NCBI GenBank assembly: GCA_033344775.1 | Contig: JAWPMT010000005.1 | Location: 1,471,501-1,535,500, forward strand | Direction: 5' to 3' | Origin: Cytophagales bacterium | GTDB taxonomy: Bacteria; Bacteroidota; Bacteroidia; Cytophagales; Cyclobacteriaceae | Length of the DNA: 64,000 nucleotides | In this document: positions 52,014 to 61,583 of the stretch, piece by piece | Position numbering within the stretch: the stretch's first letter is position 1 | How the letters are laid out: the number at the start of each line of letters is the position of its first letter | The notes under the pieces: generated by a model | Told to the model about the DNA's origin: nothing | What the model saw: only the letters and a program-made list of their open reading frames with translations | The model's database searches: none | Translations under genes and position numbers: made by a program

Positions 52014-55000
52014 TTAGTTGGAGTAGTTGTATTTGTATTCTTTCAAGATGTTCTGATCCTGGTCCTTGACCTGGTAAAGCCGATGAAAGTCATCGTAGTG
52101 GTAGGTGATAATCAAACCATTCGGGTCTATCTGCTTGGATATGCCTATCCCCGGATCATACAAGTAAGTCGTCATTATGGCATGGTCGGGTATTTCATTC
52201 CTGAGATCCGATAGAATCGATTCAATGGTTGCCGTACTGGTTTGTGATTCCAGATTCGATATCGAAGAAGAAATAGCATTCAAGTCGGTGGTGAGCTGAG
52301 CGTAGGAGTAATCAGTAATGGATGCCACCTGCATCGTACCATCATAACTCCATAGCTGAATGGTCTTCAATCCATCCCTGACTACTTCTATCAAATTGCC
52401 AGAAGTCGTTTCATAATCCAGTTGAATCCGTTCTTCTCGTTCTGAAGACGATCTGCCTAGCAATACTCGATCAGGCAGGTGATAATTACCATAGGATCCA
52501 AACTCAACTTTTCTACTAAGTTGTGATGTTTGGCCATTGGTTACATTGCTTTCCAAGACTTCAGCTATTCGGTGATTGGCCAACAGCTCTGTTTCAGAAA
52601 GGTCAGCAGGATATTTGAAGGTTTCCGTGATTTCATCACCAAGACTGTTGAAAACTGACTTGCTTCTGACCTGATAGGAAACCGAAGGGTCATACACATA
52701 TTGGGTAACCTGATTCAAGGGATTACCATCATCATCGTATGAGGTGGTCAAGGTTCGATTGAGCTTGATGAAATACCTGCTACTTGCCAAAGTGCGTTGC
52801 TGATGGATGGGCATAGGACCACTTCTAAAGCAGGAGACATTGGAGGTACATATTTCTCCTTCGTATTGTGTATTCCCAACTCCCGAAAAGACATTGACCC
52901 AGAACTGAGCAGGATTAGAGGCTAAGAACTTGTTGCAGATTGCAGAAGTGCCGCCCCACCAGGGCTTCCAGCATTTCTTGGAGGTACGGGTAAAACAACC
53001 TGGCCCAACCCACATGCAAGGAGCTTGATCGCCTTCAAGCCAATCCACATAATCGAAAAATACATGATCGCCGGTGTTATCGGCCTGGACGATCATGATG
53101 TCACGGTTATCTATATCGGCTAATTGTTTGAACCAAAAACCGTGAAAGCCCTCACCGATGTATTCAACGCTGTATTCATTGGCTACTTCCTCCACCTTGG
53201 CATGTATGTCATTGGTGGTGTCTTTTCTGTAGATGGACTGATCCGTTACTCGACCATTCATCTGATGGTAGTTGATATAGGGATCTATACTCTGCGCTTC
53301 ACTTCTGTTTTCGAAATAGGTAACTGAAACGCCATTGTAATCCGCATTGGTCTCGTCCCAATCTACCTGTGAAACGGTCGAATAAGTGATGACATTCGGC
53401 GTAGGAGTAGCTTGGTTGTTGGCATATCGTTGTAGGTACTGACAGTCTCCAAAAGGCTCATAGATCCTTTCGAATAACCGTGGCTGATGAAGTTGCGCAC
53501 TGGAAGCGGCATTGGACTCCAGAAATGATTTAGTGATCTCACTTGGCTTTTTTAGAGATAGATCACCGTAATAGTAATAGGTAGTCTTGGCCAGTGCATT
53601 GGTCGCTTCATAGTCCAGAGTTTTATATACCCTGGGTGCACCCACATTCAGGTTGACCGTTGAAGTTGTTTCTTCATAAACGTCCATGGTGATGGTTACA
53701 CCAAAGATGTTATTGACCAGCAACATGTTGTAGATCCCTGGGCCAAGGGTTACTTGTTCCAAAACAGCAACCGCAGCCCCGTCTTCACGGAATTCTGTCA
53801 CAATGGCACTGTTGTTTACAAAATCGCAATAGTCATTGCCATCCCCATTGACGCCAGATGCATCAGTGAGTGCCGCAAAGTATAAGGGAGCTGTTTGAAC
53901 AGGGAAGTTGCTGCCTGTTACGGAAATCTCAACGGTGTAAGTCCCAGATTGAGTTAACCTGAAATTGTCGGTTGCAGAATTAGGAATACCTAGCACGCCA
54001 TCATCGCAATAGGTACCTGCTGTCTCACCACCGGAAACCGTGAGTCTCCCCAGATACTTTCTGTTCTCCACCAATTGACTGCCACTGACCCAGGGAAGCT
54101 GATAGGAAAACTCGGTATATCCTCCTGTAGGATAGGTGACCTTTGACAACATGCCAACAGTCGCATAAGCTACCCTTGATTCTCGGTTGACACCTGTTAA
54201 ATGACTCGCATCATCATAGTCACTATTCTTAGGAAAGAGGTTGTTTCCTCCCCATCCATTGTAAAAGCCCCAATAGTCCTGTGCATTGCTCGTTCTAGAA
54301 GGGATGGAATTACGGTCTTTATATTCAAAAGTGTACTTCTGAGGATTAGCCGAAGAAGCTGCAAATAATTGAACTTCATCCAATAGGAGCCTACTTTCCC
54401 AATCAGGGCCATTTTCATCCGGTCCGGCATAGCTGTACTTTAATTCACATCTTTGAAGTGTATTCTGGGAAGTCAGGTCTTTGATAATGATTTCTTCTAC
54501 TGCTTTTCTTCCCGCCAGGTCTTTTCGATCATTGGTCTGTCTTTTTAGCTCCAGCATGTCTTTGTTATTCCTTCTGATCTTATTCAGAAAGGGCTGACTG
54601 ATGACATAGTTGATCTGTGAGTTCATCGTGTAAGTTTCAGCGGCCTTACAATCAGGGTCAGTAGGGGCATTGTTATGCCAATCCGTGTAAATGGCTCTTT
54701 TCAATGCGGGTTGTTGTGCACTCCAGGGAGTCGGTGACAGGTACGAAAAGTTGAAGGTATCACGTTTGTCTCCGGAAATGATTTGTGACACGTACCATGC
54801 TGAATTGTGCTTCAAATGATCAATGAAGTCTGAGCTGTCGTCAAATGATTCAGTCGTTTCTGCGTGATTAAATATGTAGGTGTTCCCGTTGGCGTCCCGA
54901 ACTTTCCAAGAAGCAATTTTTGTGCTGTGTGTGGTGCCATTTGAGGCAAATGTTACTTCTACATCCAGCGTGGGATCATCAATGGCCATTGCTTTCTTTA

Positions 55001-55643
55001 CAAGCGGGTTTCCGGTATCAAAATCATAATCGATGTACACTTTAGCGGATACATTCAGTACGTTGATGGAATAGAGGTCTACTTGTGTGTCAATCTCTCG
55101 CTTGATCACCCTGTCCCTGTATTGCAAGAAGTCTTCAATGAGGTTATCATTAGCTGGGAATACATCCCCTCTTTGGATTTCAAGAGACTTGAACAATTCG
55201 AAGTATGCCTGATAACTAAAGTCTCCTAGTAGTTCACTGCTGCTTTGTCTTTGAGGAAAAGGATCTGGGCTGTACGTCGTATAATGGCTGCCAGTAATGT
55301 AATGGTCCGGTAACCCTCTGACCTCCTTGGTTACCATACCTCCAATTCGGAGATTCCAGCCCAGGCCAACTTCTGTGGCAAGCTGCTCTACCTTGATTCC
55401 TCCACCACCGTAGGTGAGGCTCACAGGAATAGCAAGAGATCTGCCTGAAACTGAACCTATGGGAACTGATACCGAAGAAGCTCCTGTAAACATGGAGATG
55501 GGTTGGTTACCATAGGCACTAAAGGCAGCGGCTTCAGGAGACTTGGGGATCGTGACAAAATCTCCGGGATCAATCTGCGCCTTTAGGCTTGGCAGGCACA
55601 GCAAGTAGCTAAATAAAAAAAGTGTTAGGGCTTTGTTATGCAT
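52014..55643 (-). CDS. Large secreted RHS-associated partner protein
   Basis: The 1209-residue protein has a signal peptide (about 1-22, ending LKAQ). Its conserved opening (FVTIPKSPEAAAFSAYGNQP, SVPIGSVSGRSLAIPVSLTY, LATEVGLGWNLRIGGMVTKE) is shared by SpvB/RHS-like Bacteroidota proteins. A central region with Cys-rich segments (DYCDFVNN, MWVGPGCFTRTSKKCWKPWW) and a C-terminal RHS-like end (ITYHYDDFHRLYQVKDQDQN) follow. It is the first gene of the RHS pair. The role may be shell, delivery or sugar binding; that is not established. Confidence 0.85.
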   Translation of the reverse strand: MHNKALTLFLFSYLLCLPSLKAQIDPGDFVTIPKSPEAAAFSAYGNQPISMFTGASSVSVPIGSVSGRSLAIPVSLTYGGGGIKVEQLATEVGLGWNLRIGGMVTKEVRGLPDHYITGSHYTTYSPDPFPQRQSSSELLGDFSYQAYFELFKSLEIQRGDVFPANDNLIEDFLQYRDRVIKREIDTQVDLYSINVLNVSAKVYIDYDFDTGNPLVKKAMAIDDPTLDVEVTFASNGTTHSTKIASWKVRDANGNTYIFNHAETTESFDDSSDFIDHLKHNSAWYVSQIISGDKRDTFNFSYLSPTPWSAQQPALKRAIYTDWHNNAPTDPDCKAAETYTMNSQINYVISQPFLNKIRRNNKDMLELKRQTNDRKDLAGRKAVEEIIIKDLTSQNTLQRCELKYSYAGPDENGPDWESRLLLDEVQLFAASSANPQKYTFEYKDRNSIPSRTSNAQDYWGFYNGWGGNNLFPKNSDYDDASHLTGVNRESRVAYATVGMLSKVTYPTGGYTEFSYQLPWVSGSQLVENRKYLGRLTVSGGETAGTYCDDGVLGIPNSATDNFRLTQSGTYTVEISVTGSNFPVQTAPLYFAALTDASGVNGDGNDYCDFVNNSAIVTEFREDGAAVAVLEQVTLGPGIYNMLLVNNIFGVTITMDVYEETTSTVNLNVGAPRVYKTLDYEATNALAKTTYYYYGDLSLKKPSEITKSFLESNAASSAQLHQPRLFERIYEPFGDCQYLQRYANNQATPTPNVITYSTVSQVDWDETNADYNGVSVTYFENRSEAQSIDPYINYHQMNGRVTDQSIYRKDTTNDIHAKVEEVANEYSVEYIGEGFHGFWFKQLADIDNRDIMIVQADNTGDHVFFDYVDWLEGDQAPCMWVGPGCFTRTSKKCWKPWWGGTSAICNKFLASNPAQFWVNVFSGVGNTQYEGEICTSNVSCFRSGPMPIHQQRTLASSRYFIKLNRTLTTSYDDDGNPLNQVTQYVYDPSVSYQVRSKSVFNSLGDEITETFKYPADLSETELLANHRIAEVLESNVTNGQTSQLSRKVEFGSYGNYHLPDRVLLGRSSSEREERIQLDYETTSGNLIEVVRDGLKTIQLWSYDGTMQVASITDYSYAQLTTDLNAISSSISNLESQTSTATIESILSDLRNEIPDHAIMTTYLYDPGIGISKQIDPNGLIITYHYDDFHRLYQVKDQDQNILKEYKYNYSN

Positions 55644-55718
55644 ACCGAAAGTTGAACTTGTTAGGAAGAAGTTTCAACTAAGGAACAAAAACGGTTTTAT
55701 AAAGTCCAGAAGAACTTC

Positions 55719-55769
55719 ATGAACGTACCGAAAAACTTCATGTAGGTAACGGATTTGCCAATGAACGTA
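55719..55769. promoter_or_regulatory. Three 21-bp-periodic repeats upstream of the RHS genes
   Basis: ATGAACGTA (55719), ATGTAGGTA (55740) and ATGAACGTA (55761) start exactly 21 bp apart. The reverse complement TACGTTCAT fits the LytTR consensus [TA][AC][CA]GTTN[AG][TG] at every position in two of the three repeats. LytTR regulators bind direct repeats with this period. The array lies 76-126 bp before the first RHS gene start. Nothing else was seen in 55644-55897. Confidence 0.58.
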
Positions 55770-55897
55770 AAACGGTTTGGTGTTTATGTTACTTTGTTTT
55801 CACAGAAAATGGTTGGGTTTTGATTCGATAGATTCTAACTTAGATAAAGAGTTATCTATGAAAGCCTGATGATCAGTTGTTACTGTTAATTGGGCTC

Positions 55898-56188
55898 ATG
55901 TCTATGTTTAGAAAAGTTGCATATTGGTCAGCATTGGTTATTTCTGTGCTTTTTGTGTGTACGACTATGATTTTACTTGTTGCTACCTACGTCGATATAA
56001 AAGCTCACTCCGAAAATATCAACAAGCTCTTACCAACCTTGACACTATTTATTTCGGCGATTGGCACCTTTTCAACAGTTTTTTTTGGATGGCGGATTGA
56101 TAGACGTCAGTCTAAAGAACTTGAATTGAAAATAAAGGAGTTGGAGGCGAAATATGATTCAGAATTAAAACTGAAAAGAGATAAGTAA
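55898..56188 (+). CDS. Small two-helix membrane protein
   Basis: The protein has 96 residues from the ATG at 55898 (MSMFRKVAYWSALVISVLFV); an in-frame TTG at 55877 is the alternative. Two membrane helices (about 8-32 and 45-66) are followed by a basic coiled tail (WRIDRRQSKELELKIKELEA). No family was recognised. It precedes the Mrr-like nuclease gene by 68 bp on the same strand and may belong to that set. Confidence 0.6.
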   Translation: MSMFRKVAYWSALVISVLFVCTTMILLVATYVDIKAHSENINKLLPTLTLFISAIGTFSTVFFGWRIDRRQSKELELKIKELEAKYDSELKLKRDK

Positions 56189-56256
56189 ATTCATCTATTA
56201 TGGCCTGAATATCGTAAGTATAGACTCATATACTAATACTGGACTACTCCCTAACT

Positions 56257-56988
56257 ATGAAATTGAATAATGAGTTTAACCATTTCACCAAGCTACGTAA
56301 TGCAGTACTCCCACCAGCTTTTCGATCAATTCAGGAGCTAAAGAGAAGGATAAAGCCATTTGAATCACCAGTTTCCAGGAGTGCAGCCCTTTTTGATCAA
56401 TATCAATCTATTGCAATATTTCAAGATTTGAAAACTGGTATTCCAGAAAAGTTTTTGCAGCATGAATTCTTTCATGGAGAAACTGAAGATTATGCTGGAC
56501 TGGAATACGGTTTCGAAGACCAAATGGCGGAATTGGATGAGAAGCAGGTAATTGAAGTTATCGATGGTACTAAACTCATCATCTCTGACATCTACAAGGA
56601 CAACAATCTTTTGGATATAATTGAACCCAGACAATTTGAGGAAGTAGTAGCAGAATTACTTCAAAGTGAAGGTTATGATGTTGAATTAACAAAACGGACA
56701 CGAGATGGGGGATATGACATCATTGCATTAAAAATGGCTTCGGGGGGATTACCATTGAAATTTCTTGTAGAGTGCAAGCGACATAAAAGCAAGATTGGTA
56801 TTGACATTATTCGGAGCTTCTGTGATGTTATAAGGGAGGAAAATGCCAATAAGGGAATCATTTTCACTACTTCTTACTTTTCAACAGAATCAATAAAGAG
56901 ACAACAAAAAATGGGTACAATCCTCGATTTTCAAAATAGAAAGGACGTCATTGACTGGGTCATCAAATATGAAGAATCCAGAAACTGA
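56257..56988 (+). CDS. Mrr-like restriction endonuclease domain protein
   Basis: The 243-residue protein has an N-terminal half (1-120) that is acidic and unassigned. The C-terminal half is an Mrr-type PD-(D/E)xK nuclease: PRQFEEVVAELLQSEGYDVE (with Glu128/129), TRDGGYDIIALK (Asp150, Asp154) and FLVECKRHKSKIG (Glu172-Cys-Lys174), then GIIFTTSYFSTESI. Mrr proteins cut foreign or modified DNA. All catalytic positions are kept. It is followed, on the same strand after 117 bp, by a zinc-ribbon TOPRIM protein, and preceded by a small membrane protein. Confidence 0.85.
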   Translation: MKLNNEFNHFTKLRNAVLPPAFRSIQELKRRIKPFESPVSRSAALFDQYQSIAIFQDLKTGIPEKFLQHEFFHGETEDYAGLEYGFEDQMAELDEKQVIEVIDGTKLIISDIYKDNNLLDIIEPRQFEEVVAELLQSEGYDVELTKRTRDGGYDIIALKMASGGLPLKFLVECKRHKSKIGIDIIRSFCDVIREENANKGIIFTTSYFSTESIKRQQKMGTILDFQNRKDVIDWVIKYEESRN

Positions 56989-57105
56989 AAGCATGTCATA
57001 ATAATAGATATGATGCTTATCCTTTAAGAAAACAGGTGTTAAAATATTCCAGCCAGCCAAATTCAGGGTTTGTGGGGCGTGATTAAAAAATTAGATATAA
57101 TAAAA

Positions 57106-58623
57106 ATGGCAGATGAACTTGATTTCAAAGAAATTGTAAAAGATGTTCATATGCATCTGATAGCGAATGTGATGGATCGTATCCTCCTTTTTGAAGTGGA
57201 CTCCATTTTAGATCATTTCGTCGATCTATTTCTTGACAAGCCGGAAAATGCCAGCAAAGTTCTAATTGTTACCGATAAGTTTTGGATCTATAAGAATCTA
57301 TGGAAAGCAATTATGGAATTGCTTTATGAGAGGTATTTCCCTGATAAAAATTACGAGTTCAACTGGTCAATAGAAGTTACTCCATACACACTCCTGATAT
57401 GTGACTATATGGATGGAGAAGAAAGTACAGAGTTTAGCCGGTTTACTTCCCAAGCCGGATTTACCGAAGAAAAAATTGAGGAGAATTTTAAAGAGGTTGT
57501 AGATGAAGTTCGGCTAAACGATTACATCGACAGAATACCAGAGAATTTAAGGCCGAATACTAGGAAAGAGCAATTGATATTGATTTTCCGATTGATGAAT
57601 TTTCCTCCACTAGAAGAATTGGCTTTTTTCTTTGGCGCATTTAATTCCAGGATTCAACAACAGCTAAGTGATTTGAAAATCGGCTTTAAATCTCTTGAGA
57701 AAACAGAATTCCCAAATCTGAATATGTCAGAGCCTCTTCATTATTCTTTTTTCCACTTTAGTCATGAAGTCATTTCTGAAAATGGAATACTTGAGCTTGA
57801 GCAAAATGCTTCACTCAATCATCTAGCCAATGAATTTAAGGTAATTAAAGAGACTGTCGATAAAATCGATCCGCCAACAAAGGAGGTTATTTGTCCTTGC
57901 TGCGGTGAGGAACAAGCGGTGGAAATTCCAAAATACCTTTTACAATACAAAGCTCTATTAGCTCGAAAAGAATTGTCCAGAGAAATTGGCTTGGTATTCT
58001 TTCAAAATTTTAAGGAGAATTTCAAAGCAAAGCTTTCAGAGAAATTCTATCAATTCATCCCAAATATTAATAAGGTCGATAATCCTAAATGTCTGATTTT
58101 AGTAGAGGGGGAAAGTGAAGAGTATTCGATCCCTTTATTGGCCTTTCGTAAAAGGTTCATCCTTGCACAAGAGGGAATCCAAGTCTACAACTCCAAATCG
58201 AAACAAAAATTGAAGGAGGATTTCTTTAACTATAAAATCAAATACCCAAATAGAAAAATGATTTGCCTCTTGGACTCGGATGCAATAAAAGAGAAAGATG
58301 ACCTTGAACGAGTAATACTGGACAATAAAGACAAGTACAGGTTATTTTACCTAGATAATGGCACTTTTGAAGATCTATTTGACTTAGAGTTTTCCGTTCA
58401 GATACTTAATGAAATATACCCAAACGGTGATGAAATTTTTGTTTCTGATTTTGACTCATCAAAAGACTTCCTTCAAAATGCCAAGAGACTTTTATTTGAA
58501 AAAAAGAAGGCTCAATTTGATAAAGTGCTTTTTTCAAAATCTATATCCTCCAAAATTGATGTGGACTTAATTCCTAATGTGATAAATGAAATTTTCGAAG
58601 TGGCTCATGGTTTTACAAGATAA
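57106..58623 (+). CDS. Zinc-ribbon and TOPRIM (OLD-like) protein
   Basis: The protein has 505 residues from the ATG at 57106 (an upstream TTG at 57070 adds twelve). Residues 1-260 are alpha-helical and unassigned. A zinc-ribbon half (VICPCCGEEQAVEIP, about 265-280) is followed by a TOPRIM domain: ILVEGESEEYSIPLLAF with the catalytic Glu, and MICLLDSDAIKEKDD with the Asp-x-Asp. This TOPRIM type is found in OLD-family nucleases, normally after an ABC ATPase, which is missing here. A partner role with the Mrr-like protein in defence or DNA repair is plausible. Confidence 0.75.
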   Translation: MADELDFKEIVKDVHMHLIANVMDRILLFEVDSILDHFVDLFLDKPENASKVLIVTDKFWIYKNLWKAIMELLYERYFPDKNYEFNWSIEVTPYTLLICDYMDGEESTEFSRFTSQAGFTEEKIEENFKEVVDEVRLNDYIDRIPENLRPNTRKEQLILIFRLMNFPPLEELAFFFGAFNSRIQQQLSDLKIGFKSLEKTEFPNLNMSEPLHYSFFHFSHEVISENGILELEQNASLNHLANEFKVIKETVDKIDPPTKEVICPCCGEEQAVEIPKYLLQYKALLARKELSREIGLVFFQNFKENFKAKLSEKFYQFIPNINKVDNPKCLILVEGESEEYSIPLLAFRKRFILAQEGIQVYNSKSKQKLKEDFFNYKIKYPNRKMICLLDSDAIKEKDDLERVILDNKDKYRLFYLDNGTFEDLFDLEFSVQILNEIYPNGDEIFVSDFDSSKDFLQNAKRLLFEKKKAQFDKVLFSKSISSKIDVDLIPNVINEIFEVAHGFTR

Positions 58624-58643
58624 GGTAATCTGAAGGCTTAAAG

Positions 58644-59120
58644 TCAGCAAAATTTTATATCCCCTAAAGAAACACCTGTCAAAAAAGTCAAATTATTGAA
58701 GACTTTGATTTTTGTCTGATCTTCCTGAGCAGAGATCAGCAACTGAATATTGGAAGTGTCTACAGAGCGCTTATTGGCATACTCTTGAATCAATGAGTGA
58801 AAAACGTCGCTTAACCTCATTTTGACCTTGGAGTTATCTGGACCAAAAAAGCAGCTTTCTAATTCTTTGATCGTCATTTCCTTAATTTCTTTCCCTCCTG
58901 AAAGCAGATAAATGCGCAAGGTCTGACTTGATTTTACAATTCTCACAAAAACAGTTTGGAAACCGACTCCTTCTTCCATGGCAGTTTCCAGTATAAAACA
59001 CTGATAATTTTGATTGATCAGTTTCTCTAAGCCAAAAAGGCTTGCTGACAGATTTTCCATGTAGGACGTCAATCCATTCTTAATTCCTGTTGCTTGCTGT
59101 TCTTTCATTGTCGTTTTCAT
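58644..59120 (-). CDS. Unknown 158-residue protein
   Basis: This soluble, mixed alpha/beta protein (MKEQQATGIKNGLTSYMENL, FQTVFVRIVKSSQTLRIYLL) was not matched to a family. It is the last of four minus-strand genes (61790 to 58644) that may form one unit, and it is convergent with the TOPRIM gene (20 bp). Confidence 0.55.
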   Translation of the reverse strand: MKTTMKEQQATGIKNGLTSYMENLSASLFGLEKLINQNYQCFILETAMEEGVGFQTVFVRIVKSSQTLRIYLLSGGKEIKEMTIKELESCFFGPDNSKVKMRLSDVFHSLIQEYANKRSVDTSNIQLLISAQEDQTKIKVFNNLTFLTGVSLGDIKFC

Positions 59121-59162
59121 ATTGTTTAGTGTTTAAGCGTTTTGAAATATGTCTGTTTGATT

Positions 59163-60509
59163 TTAATTCAGTTGAAGATTGGAATGGTTAGAGAGTATCG
59201 AAGCATGGAATTGCTTCAACAACATTGGATCACCAAGTTTGCCGATTCGCTGTTCACAGTCCCGATACATTTCCAGTGAGGGCCTTCTCTTAGCCGTATC
59301 TTTCTTCTCATTGTTGAGGTATCGCCGGATTTGAGCATTCAGAATCAGCTTGAGCTGCACCTCTTGTTTTCGTTTTTCCTGTACTTCCCACCACTTCTTC
59401 GTTCCTGTGAAGCCATGACGGTTCGTTGGATCAAAATATCGGTCAGGAAGTTGTACAAATCGATTCTCAGGGTCTTTCTGGATAAACTTCTTGACCAGAA
59501 AGATGCGCTCGGTGTAAATCTCATGGACTCGCGTCAGGCGGTTTTCAGTCACAGGTTCATACCATTTTCGAAGTAATCTCTTTGCAGCCAGTTCCCGCCT
59601 TTCTGTGAGATACACATCCTTGTAAAGCACGTTCTTCGCCAGATTCCAGAGCCTATCTGCGTAAAAGGAAGTGGCGGCCCGAGCTGGATTTTCAGGGGAT
59701 TTATCCCCGTTTTCCTCTCCAACTCGATGCCACCCTTTTTCCCCTGCATCTTTGTGGGCCATTTCGGATAACTCACACTTATCCACAGCCGCCGCCCGGC
59801 CAGCCGCCTTTTCGCTTTTAATCGCCATTTTTTCCCCTGTGTGTCCCGCAAGGGTGTTGCCAGTGTAGCCTGAAGAGGCTTGAGGACTTGTGAGCGCACG
59901 CTCACGCCTTTTTGAAGTGTTGCCAGTTGAGACGTTTCGGCTGTTGATGCCCTCATTCGAAGGTATTTTCATCGAGTTAACCACATCTATTATTATATTA
60001 TTAGTGTTTCTAGTGTTACCAGCATCTGTATGTAGACGTTTTGTCGTTTGTTCTTTTTCAAAATGGCCTTTCTGAGCTTCTACGGCCTCTTTTGCTGATT
60101 TAACATCTTGCGCCTTTTTTGCCTCATCTGGGCTTATTCTCTCCATTACCAACAGGATATCCAGGTTTATCCACAACTCATAACTAGCATTACTACCATG
60201 CCATACCTTCCTGGTGATCACACCTGCTTCCATTAACTTCTGGATATGACGTTGGACTGTGCGGGTGCTTGAATGACTCAATTTGGCCAGCTGCACATTG
60301 TTGGTTCTCAGTGATGGCAAATTGTCCTTATCTACTTTTTCTATTCCATTGGCTTTGATCAGAGCTGAACCATATAGTCTTATCAGTTCCTTAGCTGTTG
60401 CTGAAACACTTTGTCTTATCTGTAGCGATAGATCCTCAGTTTTGCTGTTGTAGGTTTTGACATATCTATCAAGGGCTTTGAAGGCCGTATGGTAATGGAG
60501 AAAGATCAT
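59163..60509 (-). CDS. Winged-helix protein, possible replication or mobile-element protein
   Basis: This 448-residue protein has an N-terminal winged helix (about 65-120; LRTNNVQLAKLSHSSTRTVQ, RHIQKLMEAGVITRKVWHGS). The long, polar, low-complexity middle is rich in Lys, Glu and Asn (about 130-300). A helical basic C-terminus follows (about 300-448; RELAAKRLLRKWYEPVTENR). Such proteins recur near integrative elements in Cytophagales, but a defined function is unknown to me. It stands with the small membrane genes at 60595-61790 on the same strand. Confidence 0.6.
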   Translation of the reverse strand: MIFLHYHTAFKALDRYVKTYNSKTEDLSLQIRQSVSATAKELIRLYGSALIKANGIEKVDKDNLPSLRTNNVQLAKLSHSSTRTVQRHIQKLMEAGVITRKVWHGSNASYELWINLDILLVMERISPDEAKKAQDVKSAKEAVEAQKGHFEKEQTTKRLHTDAGNTRNTNNIIIDVVNSMKIPSNEGINSRNVSTGNTSKRRERALTSPQASSGYTGNTLAGHTGEKMAIKSEKAAGRAAAVDKCELSEMAHKDAGEKGWHRVGEENGDKSPENPARAATSFYADRLWNLAKNVLYKDVYLTERRELAAKRLLRKWYEPVTENRLTRVHEIYTERIFLVKKFIQKDPENRFVQLPDRYFDPTNRHGFTGTKKWWEVQEKRKQEVQLKLILNAQIRRYLNNEKKDTAKRRPSLEMYRDCEQRIGKLGDPMLLKQFHASILSNHSNLQLN

Positions 60510-60594
60510 TGTTGCTTTAGTTATGGATTTAATTGTTTGAAAAGAGTTTGAATTGGATGTTGATCAGTTATTGTTCTTTGCTGTTGCTTCGTGA

Positions 60595-61461
60595 TCAGGG
60601 TTCATGTTCAACAGGTGAGACATTGACTGATAGCTTCTCTTCCTGACTGGCTTTGTAAACCTTACACTTTCGTTGATGTCCAAACTTGGAACTCATGTCT
60701 TTGAAGCTTTTGCCACAGATACAGATCAACTCCTTTTCAGCTTGCTCTTTGAAATTTCGGAGGTTTTCCAGTTCATCTTGTTGTTCCGTGTTTAGCTGTT
60801 CTTGTCGTGTTAGCTTCTCCTCACAACTAGAAAGCTTCTTGTTCAATTCATCATTGTTACCTGTTAATTCTAGTTCCTTTTCCTGATGAGATTTCAGTTG
60901 AGTCTGGTATTGGGTAAGTTCTGATCTGAGCTTGTTGATATAGATTCTCAGGTCATTGACCAACTTGTTGAATCTTGATCGCTTCATGATCTGAGCTTTG
61001 AATAGTTCACTGAAATGGTGGACCGTGAAAGCGAATGTTCCTCCGTAGATTAACATCGTAACTGCTTTTGTGATCAGTTCGAGGTAATTGCGGGTATGAG
61101 GATCGATTTGTTGTTCAGGATTAGAGAACCGATAGAAGAGCTCATAGAACACAACCACACCATCCCAGGCCAACTCATTGATGAAGAAGATGGAAATGGC
61201 GAAGATGACGGCTTTTGAATCTCCTATCCATATAAGCGCAAAGACAATGAGGTCAAATATGATGACCACTGAGTAGGCGTGGTAGAGGCTGACTGAAGTG
61301 CTTATCTTCATATATAGATGCGCACTGTGGTCAAGGTTATTGATCATTGCCCCGCTGACGATCAACATCAGGAAGGTGCGGAAGTTGAAAACAGTCGCTA
61401 TCCATTTTTCGCGGATTTCGATAGGATTACCAGAGGAGTCAGTTTTTTTATTACTATTCAT
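60595..61461 (-). CDS. Membrane protein with coiled coil and zinc-finger-like end
   Basis: This 288-residue protein has four to five membrane helices in residues 25-150 (FRTFLMLIVSGAMINNL, VVIIFDLIVFALIWI, AVIFAISIFFINELA, AVTMLIYGGTFAFTV). A long coiled coil (about 165-245) and a short segment CICGKSFKDMSSKFGHQRKC (about 250-269) follow; the last resembles a Cys2-His-Cys zinc finger. Such a finger in a polytopic membrane protein is unusual. No family was recognised. It belongs to the minus-strand unit with the winged-helix gene. Confidence 0.65.
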   Translation of the reverse strand: MNSNKKTDSSGNPIEIREKWIATVFNFRTFLMLIVSGAMINNLDHSAHLYMKISTSVSLYHAYSVVIIFDLIVFALIWIGDSKAVIFAISIFFINELAWDGVVVFYELFYRFSNPEQQIDPHTRNYLELITKAVTMLIYGGTFAFTVHHFSELFKAQIMKRSRFNKLVNDLRIYINKLRSELTQYQTQLKSHQEKELELTGNNDELNKKLSSCEEKLTRQEQLNTEQQDELENLRNFKEQAEKELICICGKSFKDMSSKFGHQRKCKVYKASQEEKLSVNVSPVEHEP

Positions 61462-61583
61462 GTTATTCGATGTTTGAAGCTATGAAAGACTTGGAGTTTG
61501 TTATCAGAGAATCACTAGGGCGGTGATGCCTCAAAAAAGGAGTGACCTCAAATGAAGCTTCTCACAACCTTGAATTGACTTGA

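Noticed and set aside
59549-59956. 135-residue frame overlapping the winged-helix gene
   Set aside because: It is an alternative frame of the low-complexity part of that gene; basic composition without motif.
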